From JBOGXF01 sp050694275 (lineage in GTDB: Bacteria > Actinomycetota > CADDZG01 > WHSQ01): a DNA stretch of 29,421 bases. Below the pieces are notes generated by a model. It had not been told where the DNA came from. It ran no database searches and saw only the letters and a program-made list of their open reading frames with translations. The stretch spans positions 1 to 29,421 of the forward strand of contig JBOGXF010000117.1 of the NCBI GenBank assembly GCA_050694275.1. Reading direction: 5' to 3'. Below, piece after piece: positions 7,887 through 15,729 of this stretch (positions are counted from its first letter, which is position 1; each line of letters opens with the position of its first letter). The position numbers and the translations under genes are program-made.

Positions 7887-9760
7887 CACCCCTCCTTGCG
7901 CAGGAACACCTCGAGGGTCAGAAGGGCCCACAGCGCGTGGCCGTGGTTCGCCGCACCCGACCGATGCTCCCCGATGAGTGAGTCGAGCGCGTCTCCGCGC
8001 ACATGTTCCCGGACACGCGCCGAAGCCGAGCCAAGGGTGGCGTCGACATAGGACGCGAGATCGTGGCGGAACCAGCGGTCGAGCGGCACGCCGAAACCGC
8101 GCTTGCGCCTCCGCAGGATCTCCTTCGGCACCAGGTCCGCGATCGCGGCCTTGAGCACCCGCTTGCGCGACCAACCCTTCGCCTTGTGGGTGGACGGAAG
8201 CCGGAAGGCGAAGTCGAGCAGATCCTTGTCGAGAAACGGGGATCGCACCTCGAGGGCGTGGGCCATGCTCATGCGATCCATCTTCACGAGGAGATCGTCG
8301 AGGAGGTAGGTCCGGATGTTCAGGTCCAGAAGACGGTCGAGCAAATCGGCGCCGTACGAGCGCGCCCAAATGTCGCGGTATTGATCCTGTGCCCAGTCGG
8401 AACCGCCCGGGGACAGATCTCGTAGTCGGTCTTCATCGACGTAGGCGAGCCACGAAAGGTAGGCCTCGGGGAGGCCGGGGTCGGCGGACCGGACAAAGCG
8501 CTGGAGACTCGCGATCCGCCCCCCCAGCGCGCGCCCGGGTAGCAACCGGAGCCCGTAATCGATGGCTCGGCGAACGACGCGCGGCAGCCCGCGGTAGCGA
8601 TCGACCGCCAAGGCGGCCGAGAATCGCTCATAGCCGGCGAACAACTCGTCGCCCCCGTCGCCCGACAGCGCGACGGTGACGTGCTTGCGCGTCAATTGCG
8701 CGAGCAGAAATGTGGGGATGGCGCTGGAGTCGCCAAACGGCTGGTCGTGATGCCACACCAGCCGCTCGATCAAGTCGAGGGCGTCGGGCCGGACTACGAA
8801 CTCGGTGTGTTCGGTGCCGAAGCGGCGGGCGATCTCTTGCGCGTGCGGACGCTCGTCGAAGCCTTCGACATCCTCAAAGCCGATCGTGAACGTCTTGACG
8901 GGAAGCTGCGAGACCTCCGTCATGAGCCCGACCACAGCGCTCGAATCGGTCCCTCCCGATAGGAATGCACCGAGCGAGACGTCGCTGACCAGCCGCTTGG
9001 ACACGGCGGTCCGCAGCACGGCCCGAGCCTGCGAAGCGGCCTCTTCGAACGAGACGTCAAGCTGACCCACTCGGTCGCTGCCGGGGACCGTGGGCTCCCA
9101 ATAAGTCGTGATCACGGGGCTCGAGCCCGGCTCAATTGTGATGACCGATCCCGGTGGAACGCTACTGATTCCCTCGAAGAAGGTGTCGGGAGTGGGCACG
9201 TAGCCGAACGCGAGGTAAGCGGACAGCGCGTCCGGGTTGAGTCGGCGCGGCACGTCCGGGTGGGCGATCACGGCCTTGATCTCGCTCGCGAAGGCGAACG
9301 TTCCTTGACCATGCCAGAAATAGAGCGGCTTCTTGCCGAGCTTGTCCCGTCCGAGCACCAGCCGGCGCCTTCGCCCGTCCCACAGGGCGAACGCGAACAT
9401 CCCGTCAAGGATGCGCGCGAGATCCACCGGCTCAAGGTCTTCCGCAAGGTGCACTAGGACCTCCGTGTCGCCCTTCGTGGACAGCTCGTGGCCCTTGCCG
9501 AGAAGCTCCTCGCGCAGCTCCCGGTAGTTGTAGATCTCTCCATTGAAGGCGACCGCCACCGACCCGTCCTCGTTGACGATGGGTGGATCTCCCGTTTCCA
9601 AGTCGATCACCGCCAGGCGGTTCTGACCGATTGCTCCGAACCCGGTGGCGAAGCTTCCCGCGGCATCCGGCCCTCGATGTCCGAGCTGCGCGAGTTGTGC
9701 GTCGATGACGGCGCTTGTGGACGGGTCACGAGCGCTGATGTATCCCGCTATGCCGCACAT
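7883..9760 (-). CDS. asnB: Asparagine synthase (glutamine-hydrolysing)-like amidotransferase
   Basis: 625 residues, the normal length for AsnB. Met1-Cys2 (MCGIAGYIS) supplies the class II glutaminase nucleophile. HRGPDA, AFNGEIYNYRELR and KGDTE follow as expected. The synthetase half has the ATP pyrophosphatase loop SGGTDSS (268-274) and ALSGDGGDELFAGYERF. The enzyme takes ammonia from glutamine and amidates an adenylated carboxylate. Free-standing AsnB makes asparagine, but homologues inside polysaccharide clusters are often proposed to amidate sugar acids. Its position between two GT4 genes (9 bases after one, GTGA overlap with the other) and a nucleotide-sugar 6-dehydrogenase elsewhere in the window favour a role in glycan modification. 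That role is inference; housekeeping asparagine synthesis remains possible. Confidence 0.9.
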   Translation of the reverse strand: MCGIAGYISARDPSTSAVIDAQLAQLGHRGPDAAGSFATGFGAIGQNRLAVIDLETGDPPIVNEDGSVAVAFNGEIYNYRELREELLGKGHELSTKGDTEVLVHLAEDLEPVDLARILDGMFAFALWDGRRRRLVLGRDKLGKKPLYFWHGQGTFAFASEIKAVIAHPDVPRRLNPDALSAYLAFGYVPTPDTFFEGISSVPPGSVITIEPGSSPVITTYWEPTVPGSDRVGQLDVSFEEAASQARAVLRTAVSKRLVSDVSLGAFLSGGTDSSAVVGLMTEVSQLPVKTFTIGFEDVEGFDERPHAQEIARRFGTEHTEFVVRPDALDLIERLVWHHDQPFGDSSAIPTFLLAQLTRKHVTVALSGDGGDELFAGYERFSAALAVDRYRGLPRVVRRAIDYGLRLLPGRALGGRIASLQRFVRSADPGLPEAYLSWLAYVDEDRLRDLSPGGSDWAQDQYRDIWARSYGADLLDRLLDLNIRTYLLDDLLVKMDRMSMAHALEVRSPFLDKDLLDFAFRLPSTHKAKGWSRKRVLKAAIADLVPKEILRRRKRGFGVPLDRWFRHDLASYVDATLGSASARVREHVRGDALDSLIGEHRSGAANHGHALWALLTLEVFLRKEGW

Positions 9761-9769
9761 GAGGCCACG

Positions 9770-10864
9770 TTAGGAGACGCGTTCGGACGATCTTTCCAGC
9801 AGTTCTTCGTAGAGCCTGTAGTAACCGTCCACCGTGTGCCGGACGTGCCACCTGTCGGCCGACGCGACCGCGCGACGACCCATCTCATCTCTAAGCTGAC
9901 TGGACCGCAGCAGCCGCGTGATCGCGTTCGCCCACGCGAGTCGGTCCCCTGGCGGCACCAGGATCCCGGTGACGCCGTCCTCCACCACCTCGGGGATCCC
10001 TCCCACGTCGGAAGCGACCACGGGAAGCCCCGCGGCCATGGCCTCCATGGCCGCGACTCCCAACATCTCGTGCTTCGACGGGAACGCGAACACATGAGCC
10101 GCAGCCAGGTAGGGCCACACGTCCTCGACCGGGCCGGCGAACTCGACATGGCTCTCCAATCCCAGTTCCTTGGTTCGACGCCTCAGCCTTTCTTCCAGCA
10201 TCCCTCCGCCGACGAGCACCAGACGAGCTTCGGCGAGCGCCGTCACGACTTCCGCGAACGCCTCTAGGAGGACTGCATGTCCCTTCTCAGGCCGCAGGTT
10301 ACCCACGCTCACCACGGTGGGGAACGCCGGCTGGTGGCGAGGCAGCGGCGTGCCCGTCCATCCGTTAGGGATTAAGCGAATCTTCGATCCCGGGTACTCG
10401 TAGGTGTCTCTGAGATAACCGTCTACGAGTCGGGATATTGCGATCACTCGATCGAACCTCTTGACCGCGAAACGATCGATATGGCGACGCAGTCTTAGTC
10501 CTTGCATCTCGAAATGGTTCCCGTGCTGATGAGAAAGGACGCGACGCGTGTCGGCGCGCATGCGCAACGCCGCCACCAGAGCCAACGCGTGGAAGAGGTG
10601 CGCGTGAACGATCTGTGGCCGGAATTGCTCGATGTTCCGCTTAGTCCAACGGAACAGAGCAGGCATCTGGATCCATCGCCGGGCCCGATAAGACGCACAG
10701 GCATCCGCGTGGGGATACAGGCTGGGCGCGTCCTCCCCGAAAGGATTGAGCACCAGTTGCCTCCAGCCTCTCTCCGTTCCGGCGGCAACCACCGCCTGCA
10801 AGACGCGTTCGGCCCCCCCCACACCAACGGGGGTGCTGATGACGTGTGCGATCCTTCGCTCCAT
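9770..10864 (-). CDS. Glycosyltransferase family 4 (GT-B fold)
   Basis: 364 residues. It starts RRIAHVISTPVGVGGAERV, the typical glycine-rich acceptor loop with GGAE, then has QIVHAHLFHALAL, VVSVGNLRPEKGHAVLLEAF and VLVGGGMLEERL. The EX7E pair is E266 and E274 (HEMLGVAAMEAMAAGLPVV). It is a retaining transferase expected to work on the cytoplasmic, undecaprenyl-linked intermediate. It lies 21 bases after a GT2 gene and 9 bases before the amidotransferase gene in the same operon. ATG start; no strong Shine-Dalgarno, which fits translational coupling. The sugar specificity is unknown. Confidence 0.9.
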   Translation of the reverse strand: MERRIAHVISTPVGVGGAERVLQAVVAAGTERGWRQLVLNPFGEDAPSLYPHADACASYRARRWIQMPALFRWTKRNIEQFRPQIVHAHLFHALALVAALRMRADTRRVLSHQHGNHFEMQGLRLRRHIDRFAVKRFDRVIAISRLVDGYLRDTYEYPGSKIRLIPNGWTGTPLPRHQPAFPTVVSVGNLRPEKGHAVLLEAFAEVVTALAEARLVLVGGGMLEERLRRRTKELGLESHVEFAGPVEDVWPYLAAAHVFAFPSKHEMLGVAAMEAMAAGLPVVASDVGGIPEVVEDGVTGILVPPGDRLAWANAITRLLRSSQLRDEMGRRAVASADRWHVRHTVDGYYRLYEELLERSSERVS

Positions 10865-10885
10865 CCGGCTCGGCTTTCCCGGCGT

Positions 10886-11935
10886 CTACAGGATCGATCT
10901 GGACGCCCATCTCTTATGTCGCGGGACGGCTTGCAGCTTACGTCTCAATTCGCGTCCGGCAGCTTGCCGCAAACGCATGCGGGTCTCGGGGATCCGCCAC
11001 AACCGGGCGTCGAGCAACCGCGGCAGCGCTCTCACGCCGCGGGCCTTGATGTCAAGCACCGCACCTTCCGTAGCCAGGCCCGCCCTCGCCAGTTCGATAG
11101 GAAGATCCCGCCTGCGGTCGTGAACGGATCCCACGATCTTCTTGAGTTCGGTGAGCGCCCGCCGCTCGTCGAAGGCCCCTTTCTGCAACGACGCCCACGC
11201 GGCGGCTCGACCAAAAGCCACGGCGGCCGTCCGGGCGCGCCCGCTCTTGAGCCTGGCCAGGGCTTCCTCTACGAGGAACTCGGCGTGGGAGACCCTTCCG
11301 CTCTTCGATCCCTCGTGAACCTCGAACACCGCCAACGTCTCGGGCACGTAGACGCCCGGGATACCAGCATCGATCAGGCGTAGCCACAGATCGCAGTCCA
11401 TCATGTAATGGAAGCCCTCATCGAGGTACCCGACCCGCTCCAGCGCCCAGCGCGCGTTGAAGCTCCCAGGCTGTGCGGCGATGTTTCGGACCGCCCACGT
11501 GAGCGGCTTGTCTAGGCGCGCCGGCCGCTCGATCTCTTCCCTTACTCCCTCGGTGACCTTGACGTCGCCGTAGACCCATCCGGCATCGGTGCGGGCGCGG
11601 AAGGCATCCACCACCAGTTCGATCGCGCGCGGCGTGAGGGCGTCGTCGGCGTTGAGCCAGCCGAGGATCGCTCCACGGGCGAGAGCAAAGCCCTTATTGA
11701 TCGCCGCGGCTTGACCGCTGTCGGGCTCCGAAACCCATCTTGTGCCCTGGGTTCCACTCAGAAGCTCCGCCGTTCCGTCCGTCGAGCCGCCATCCACAAC
11801 GATGTGCTCGACATTGGGGTAGGTCTGTGCGGCAACGCTCTGGATGCAACGTTCCAATCGGGGGCCGGGATCGAGCGTGGGCGTAATCACCGAGACGAGG
11901 GGAGAATGCGGGTGCTCGCTTCCCGATGGATCCAT
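10886..11935 (-). CDS. Glycosyltransferase family 2 (GT-A fold)
   Basis: 349 residues from the ATG at 11935. The GT-A nucleotide-binding half begins PLVSVITPTLDPG and has VVDGGSTDGT, EPDSGQAAAINKGF and the metal-binding NADD (95-98) in GWLNADDAL. FHYMMDCDLWLRLIDAG fits the acceptor-side motif of this subgroup. The C-terminal 120 residues are helical and Arg/Ala-rich. The frame extends upstream to 12151, but that part lies inside the methyltransferase gene. GTGATG at the methyltransferase stop offers ATG (1-base overlap) or GTG 11938 (4-base overlap). Inverting transfer to the growing glycan is expected; donor unknown. Confidence 0.88.
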   Translation of the reverse strand: MDPSGSEHPHSPLVSVITPTLDPGPRLERCIQSVAAQTYPNVEHIVVDGGSTDGTAELLSGTQGTRWVSEPDSGQAAAINKGFALARGAILGWLNADDALTPRAIELVVDAFRARTDAGWVYGDVKVTEGVREEIERPARLDKPLTWAVRNIAAQPGSFNARWALERVGYLDEGFHYMMDCDLWLRLIDAGIPGVYVPETLAVFEVHEGSKSGRVSHAEFLVEEALARLKSGRARTAAVAFGRAAAWASLQKGAFDERRALTELKKIVGSVHDRRRDLPIELARAGLATEGAVLDIKARGVRALPRLLDARLWRIPETRMRLRQAAGRELRRKLQAVPRHKRWASRSIL

Positions 11936-12702
11936 CACACCGCCTGAGCCACGCCCATGACGTTCCACGTGTCTTCGTCGGGATCCCGGTCGATATCGGG
12001 GAACGCTCCCAAGCGCAACAGTTCGAACCCGCCGAGTCGAAGGAACAGAGCTAGTTCCTGCGGAAAGAAATATCTCATCCGGTGCCGTTCGTGGGCCTCG
12101 TTTGCCAGGCGCCCCTCCTGAAGCTCCCACACGTCCATATCCACTAAGCAAATCTGCGAGGAGACATCAAGTTGACCCTGTGAAGCCTTGATCAGGGTCA
12201 CGCCTTGGTTCTCGAGCACCCTGATCCTCTGCCGGGGACGCTGGACGAGAACAGCGGGTCCATACCAGACGTCGAACGCGAGCAGGCCTCCGTCGGCCAT
12301 CCGCCGTCGGGCCCCCTCCAGGGTCGACTGAACGTCCTCATTGGTGCACTGATAGCCGAGGACCGCAAACAGCAGGACCACGGCATCGAACGTGCCGTCC
12401 AAGTCAAGCTTGCGGATGTCGCCTTCGAAGAACGTAGCCGCGACCCCCGCCGCGTTCGCTTTGGCCCGCGCCGAACCGAGCATGCCCGGAGCATTGTCTA
12501 CGCCCACTACCTCGTAGCCGCGCGCCGCCAGACTCAACGCATGATTGCCCGTCCCGCACCCGAGGTCGAGCACCCTCTTCACGGGCCCGGGTCCGTAACG
12601 CTGGAAGATCTCCTCCAGCAGGTCCGTTTCGCCGTCATAGTCCTTGTCCTCGTAGATACGGTCGTAGGCCGCTGCGTAGGCAAGTTCGAAAGGTCGCGTC
12701 AT
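11935..12702 (-). CDS. SAM-dependent methyltransferase, possibly acting on an amino sugar
   Basis: 255 residues, class I Rossmann methyltransferase. Motif I is VLDLGCGTGNHA (44-55), the acidic residue after strand 2 is in VVGVDNAPGML, and FDAVVLLFAVLGY is motif II/post-I. The N-terminus (AYDRIYEDKDYDGE) and overall length resemble sugar N-methyltransferases of the TylM1/DesVI group, from memory of that family. It overlaps the upstream aminotransferase by 4 bases (ATGA), so the two are translationally coupled, and the natural guess is that it methylates the amino group that enzyme installs. O-methylation of another position is an alternative. Confidence 0.82.
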   Translation of the reverse strand: MTRPFELAYAAAYDRIYEDKDYDGETDLLEEIFQRYGPGPVKRVLDLGCGTGNHALSLAARGYEVVGVDNAPGMLGSARAKANAAGVAATFFEGDIRKLDLDGTFDAVVLLFAVLGYQCTNEDVQSTLEGARRRMADGGLLAFDVWYGPAVLVQRPRQRIRVLENQGVTLIKASQGQLDVSSQICLVDMDVWELQEGRLANEAHERHRMRYFFPQELALFLRLGGFELLRLGAFPDIDRDPDEDTWNVMGVAQAV

Positions 12703-13868
12703 CCCGACAGGCTAGCCCGGACCGCTTCGGCGACGCGCTGGATCTGCTCATCCGTAAGTGCCAACCCGGAAGGCAGGTACAAACCACGCCGCGCCAGGCG
12801 CTCGGCGACCGGATAGGCCTCGTTTTTAAACAAGTTCCGAGCGCGCAAGACCGGTTGCTCGTGCATCCCGATAAAGAAGGGCCGCGTCTCCACGCCCTTG
12901 CGCGCCAGGCGTTCGCTCATCTCGGCGGCGTCGGGGATCGCTTGGTCGCGCACAACGATCCCGTACATCCAGTACACGTTCTTCCCCCACCGCTGCTCCG
13001 GTGGAAGCTGCAGGGCGTCGATGTCACCCAAAAGTTCGTTGTAGCGGGCCCCGATCGACCGCTTCCTCGCCACGATCTCGTCGAACCGTTCCACTTGAGC
13101 GAGTCCCAGGGCCGCCTGCATGTTGGTCATACGGAAGTTGTAACCGAGTTCCTCGTGCGAGAACCGTCGGGTCGAGTCGAATCCCAGATTCCGCAAGGAG
13201 CGCGCCCGGTCCGCGATATCGGGATCGTCGGTCACAAGCATGCCCCCTTCACCCGTAGTTATTGGCTTGTTCGCGTAGAAGCTGAACGCGCTGACGTCTC
13301 CGAAGCTTCCGCAGATCCTCCATGCCCCGCCCTTTTTATCCAAGCGCGATTGGTACTCGGCCCCGTGCGCCTCCGCGGCATCCTCGATCACCCTCAGTCC
13401 GCGTTCTCGCGCAAGGGCAAGGATCGGATCCATATCCACGGGATGGCCGTAGATGTGGACCGGCATAATCGCACTCGTGCGGGACGTGATCTTCTCCTCG
13501 ATAAGGTCCGGGTCCATACACCAGGTAGTTGGATCCGAATCGACCAGCATCGGTGTACAGCCGTTGTAGAGCGCAGCCAGAGCGCAGGAAATGATTGTGA
13601 ACGTCGGCATGATGATCTCGTCATCCGCCTTGAGGCCCAGGCTTGCGACGGAAAGCTGCAAGGCGCTGGTTCCATTGGTCACGGCCACACCGAACCGTCG
13701 GCCGCAGCGCGCTGCCCAGCGATCCTCGAACTCATGGATGAATCTCCCGGCGGATGAAACCCATCCACTCCGAACGCACTCGGCGACGTATTCCAGGTCA
13801 CGTTCGCCGAGAAGCGGGGCGTTGACCGGGATTACTTCCTCAGAAAACTTCTTTTTCCTGCTCGACAC
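12699..13868 (-). CDS. DegT/DnrJ/EryC1/StrS family PLP sugar aminotransferase
   Basis: 389 residues, the normal length. It has VPVNAPLLG-like start residues, NGTSALQLSVASLGL, MPTFTIISCALAAL, VDSDPTTWCMDPDLIEEKI, IEDAAEAHGAEY and the PLP-lysine motif FSFYANKPITTGEGG with Lys201. The catalytic Lys marks it as an aminotransferase rather than a dehydratase. The pattern is closest to perosamine synthetase-type enzymes, which transfer an amino group from glutamate to C4 of an NDP-4-keto-6-deoxy sugar. The start is GTG 13868, overlapping the cupin gene end by 29 bases. No 4,6-dehydratase that would supply its substrate is visible in the window. Confidence 0.9.
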   Translation of the reverse strand: MSSRKKKFSEEVIPVNAPLLGERDLEYVAECVRSGWVSSAGRFIHEFEDRWAARCGRRFGVAVTNGTSALQLSVASLGLKADDEIIMPTFTIISCALAALYNGCTPMLVDSDPTTWCMDPDLIEEKITSRTSAIMPVHIYGHPVDMDPILALARERGLRVIEDAAEAHGAEYQSRLDKKGGAWRICGSFGDVSAFSFYANKPITTGEGGMLVTDDPDIADRARSLRNLGFDSTRRFSHEELGYNFRMTNMQAALGLAQVERFDEIVARKRSIGARYNELLGDIDALQLPPEQRWGKNVYWMYGIVVRDQAIPDAAEMSERLARKGVETRPFFIGMHEQPVLRARNLFKNEAYPVAERLARRGLYLPSGLALTDEQIQRVAEAVRASLSG

Positions 13869-14262
13869 CGGGGTACGGACCTTGTTTGACCTCGAGGAAA
13901 ACGGTCTTCTCGTGCATCCTGATCCCGTGCCCGCCGGCCACCAAGATCACGACATCGTCGGCCTGGAGTTCGCGCGTGGCGATCAACGTCCCCTCGTCGT
14001 CATATACATCGATCTCGCAGCGCCCTTCGCGAACGATCAGCACCTCTGAGGTTCCGACAATCCTGCGTGTCAACTCGTGGTGACGATGACGCGGGACTTT
14101 GGAACCCGCCTCTTTGACGACGAAGCCGACCTGAAGATTTGCATCGGAGGGTGTCACGAACTCGGTTTCGCTTGGCGACGGCCGCGCGCGCACGATGGCC
14201 GCCATCAGGCGTCCCCCATGAGACAGGATCTCTTCTACTCGGCTCGCTGCCTTCTGAACCAC
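13840..14262 (-). CDS. Small cupin-fold protein (WbuC-like)
   Basis: 140 residues. A single cupin barrel: VPRHRHHELTRR (His59-His62) is the first metal-binding motif, and ADDVVILVAGGHGIRMHEKTVF (about 110-131) the second. Single-domain cupins of this size occur in O-antigen and capsule clusters under the name WbuC and have no established reaction; some sugar ketoisomerases also have this fold. It starts 12 bases after the upstream GT4 and overlaps the aminotransferase gene by 29 bases. Whether it is an isomerase for the amino sugar pathway or a regulatory binder cannot be told from sequence. Confidence 0.75.
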   Translation of the reverse strand: MVQKAASRVEEILSHGGRLMAAIVRARPSPSETEFVTPSDANLQVGFVVKEAGSKVPRHRHHELTRRIVGTSEVLIVREGRCEIDVYDDEGTLIATRELQADDVVILVAGGHGIRMHEKTVFLEVKQGPYPGVEQEKEVF

Positions 14263-14274
14263 CGGTCTCCTTAA

Positions 14275-15561
14275 CTAGGCGCCCACACGTGCCTTCGCCT
14301 CGTCCAATATCTCCGTCAGCCGCTCACGGTAGTCGCTTGGAGTGTAATGCCGCAGTCTTGCTCGGCCGGCGGCGCTAAGACCTGCTCGAAGAGTCTCGTC
14401 AGTCCACAAGCGGTGCAAGCCCGCGGCGATGTCTTCCACCGACCGTGGATCAACCAGCAGCGCCGCGTCGCCCGAGTGCTCGCGAATCCCGCGTAGATCT
14501 GACGTGAGTACAGGGCATCCTAGATACCAGGCTTCAACCACGGGAATGTTCGTGGGGCCAAAAAATGTCGGCATCACGAGCGCGACGGCTTCCGCGTACA
14601 ACACGCTCATCTCGTCGTCGCCCACGTAGCCCAGGTAATGGACGCGGCCTGTCATCCCACGGTCGCGCGCCAACGTCATCACCTCTTTGAATGTCTGTCT
14701 ACGCAACCTTCCAGAACGAGTTCCGCAGAAAACCACCGATGCTCTCACTCCGTGTCTCGATTCGACCAGCGCGAGCGCCTCGATTATGCGAGCGTGATTT
14801 TTGTGCGGCCAGAACTGGGCGGGGTAGAAGAAGAATCTTTCCGGCAGCCTGTACTTGCGTCTGATCTCCGACGCGTGCGATCGCGAGACTGACGGGCTCA
14901 GATAGGGGGCAGGTAAGAATGGAAGAACCTTTACGCGCTCTTCAGTGAGGCCGAACTCGCCATAGCACTCGACCAGATCTTCCCGGCCCGTCTCCGAGTC
15001 GGCGAGCAGGAGCGTGGCCGTCCGCGCCGCATTGCGAAATACATACTCTCGCATCTCCCACTGTCCTCCTTGAGAGGCCTCGGCAAACTCGGGCTGCAGG
15101 CGATGCTGCAGGTCGTGCACGGCCATCACGTACGGCACGCCGACCTCGAATGACAGAGGGTTAGGGGTTGGATAGAGCACGAGTTCGACATCAAGATGAT
15201 CGAACCACGCTCGAAGATCCGGTCGGTGGTGGATAGTGTCGAGGGAACCGGAGCCGGTCTCCTTAGCTCGCTTCACCAGCCGCATTACTCGTCGCACGAT
15301 GTCACGAGGTGTCCCCTCGGGGATCACGGCCTTCACCGCCTTGCGTGCCCTTCCTTGGGGAGTTGGGGGCTCGAGATCGGCGACGATCCAGCGCCCCTCT
15401 TGATCGACTGCCGAGCCCCCGAACGCTGCATCGTCGAGCAAAACTATCCATTCATCGGAGGTATCGACAGCAAGCTCGCGTAGCGCATCCAGCATCGTGA
15501 CGCTGTACTGATACATGCCCCCACTGCGTGCGTCGGTAACGGGGGCAAGACCGATGCGCAT
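14275..15561 (-). CDS. Glycosyltransferase family 4-like protein with altered EX7E motif
   Basis: 428 residues. GT-B signs: DARSGGMYQYSVTML at the N-terminus, PYVMAVHDLQHRLQPEF, FFYPAQFWPHKNHARIIEAL and VHYLGYVGDDEMSVLYAEA. In place of the usual EX7E it has FFGPTNIPVVEAWYLGCPV: the second Glu is E343, but the position of the first is Gly335. This variant recurs in a subgroup of cluster-associated GT4 proteins, as I recall. It is the first full-length gene of the minus-strand operon; a 36-codon reading frame ends 6 bases upstream. AAGGAC lies about 10 bases before the ATG. Confidence 0.85.
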   Translation of the reverse strand: MRIGLAPVTDARSGGMYQYSVTMLDALRELAVDTSDEWIVLLDDAAFGGSAVDQEGRWIVADLEPPTPQGRARKAVKAVIPEGTPRDIVRRVMRLVKRAKETGSGSLDTIHHRPDLRAWFDHLDVELVLYPTPNPLSFEVGVPYVMAVHDLQHRLQPEFAEASQGGQWEMREYVFRNAARTATLLLADSETGREDLVECYGEFGLTEERVKVLPFLPAPYLSPSVSRSHASEIRRKYRLPERFFFYPAQFWPHKNHARIIEALALVESRHGVRASVVFCGTRSGRLRRQTFKEVMTLARDRGMTGRVHYLGYVGDDEMSVLYAEAVALVMPTFFGPTNIPVVEAWYLGCPVLTSDLRGIREHSGDAALLVDPRSVEDIAAGLHRLWTDETLRAGLSAAGRARLRHYTPSDYRERLTEILDEAKARVGA

Positions 15562-15567
15562 GCAGCT

Positions 15568-15678
15568 CTAGTCCTTCAACCTGGGAGCTACGAAGTAAAG
15601 GCTCATGTCAGCCGGGACCCCCTGCTCGCCGACAGATTGCTGCACCCAGGTCATGACTAGAGAATCGTCATTTCCCAT
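15568..15678 (-). CDS. Possible 36-residue leader ORF ahead of the minus-strand operon
   Basis: ATG at 15678 is preceded by GAGG with 5-base spacing, and the frame stays open for 36 codons to a TAG only 6 bases before the GT4 start. The peptide begins MGNDDSLVMTWVQQ and ends SLYFVAPRLKD. I recognise no family. It could be a translated leader coupled to the GT4, a remnant of a lost gene, or chance. It lies in the 168-base divergent gap between the two big operons, which must also hold both promoters. Confidence 0.3.
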   Translation of the reverse strand: MGNDDSLVMTWVQQSVGEQGVPADMSLYFVAPRLKD

Positions 15679-15690
15679 GAAATCCTCGGC

Positions 15691-15696
15691 TATAGG
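15691..15696 (+). promoter_or_regulatory. Weak -10-like hexamer in the divergent operon gap
   Basis: TATAGG lies about 34 bases before the ATG of the ABC transporter gene; the bases 17 upstream (TCATTT) are a poor -35. No clear Shine-Dalgarno precedes the ATG. Both operons must be driven from this gap, but the promoter call is weak. Confidence 0.2.
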
Positions 15697-15729
15697 ATGT
15701 GCCCTCAAGCATGAACCTCAACACTTTCA

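Noticed and set aside
7887..8369. Upstream extension of the GT4 gene that starts at 7886
   Set aside because: It lies wholly inside the amidotransferase gene and has no GT features; the GTGA junction gives the true start.
11936..12151. Upstream extension of the GT2 gene
   Set aside because: It is a shadow of the methyltransferase gene; the GT-A fold begins only after the ATG at 11935.
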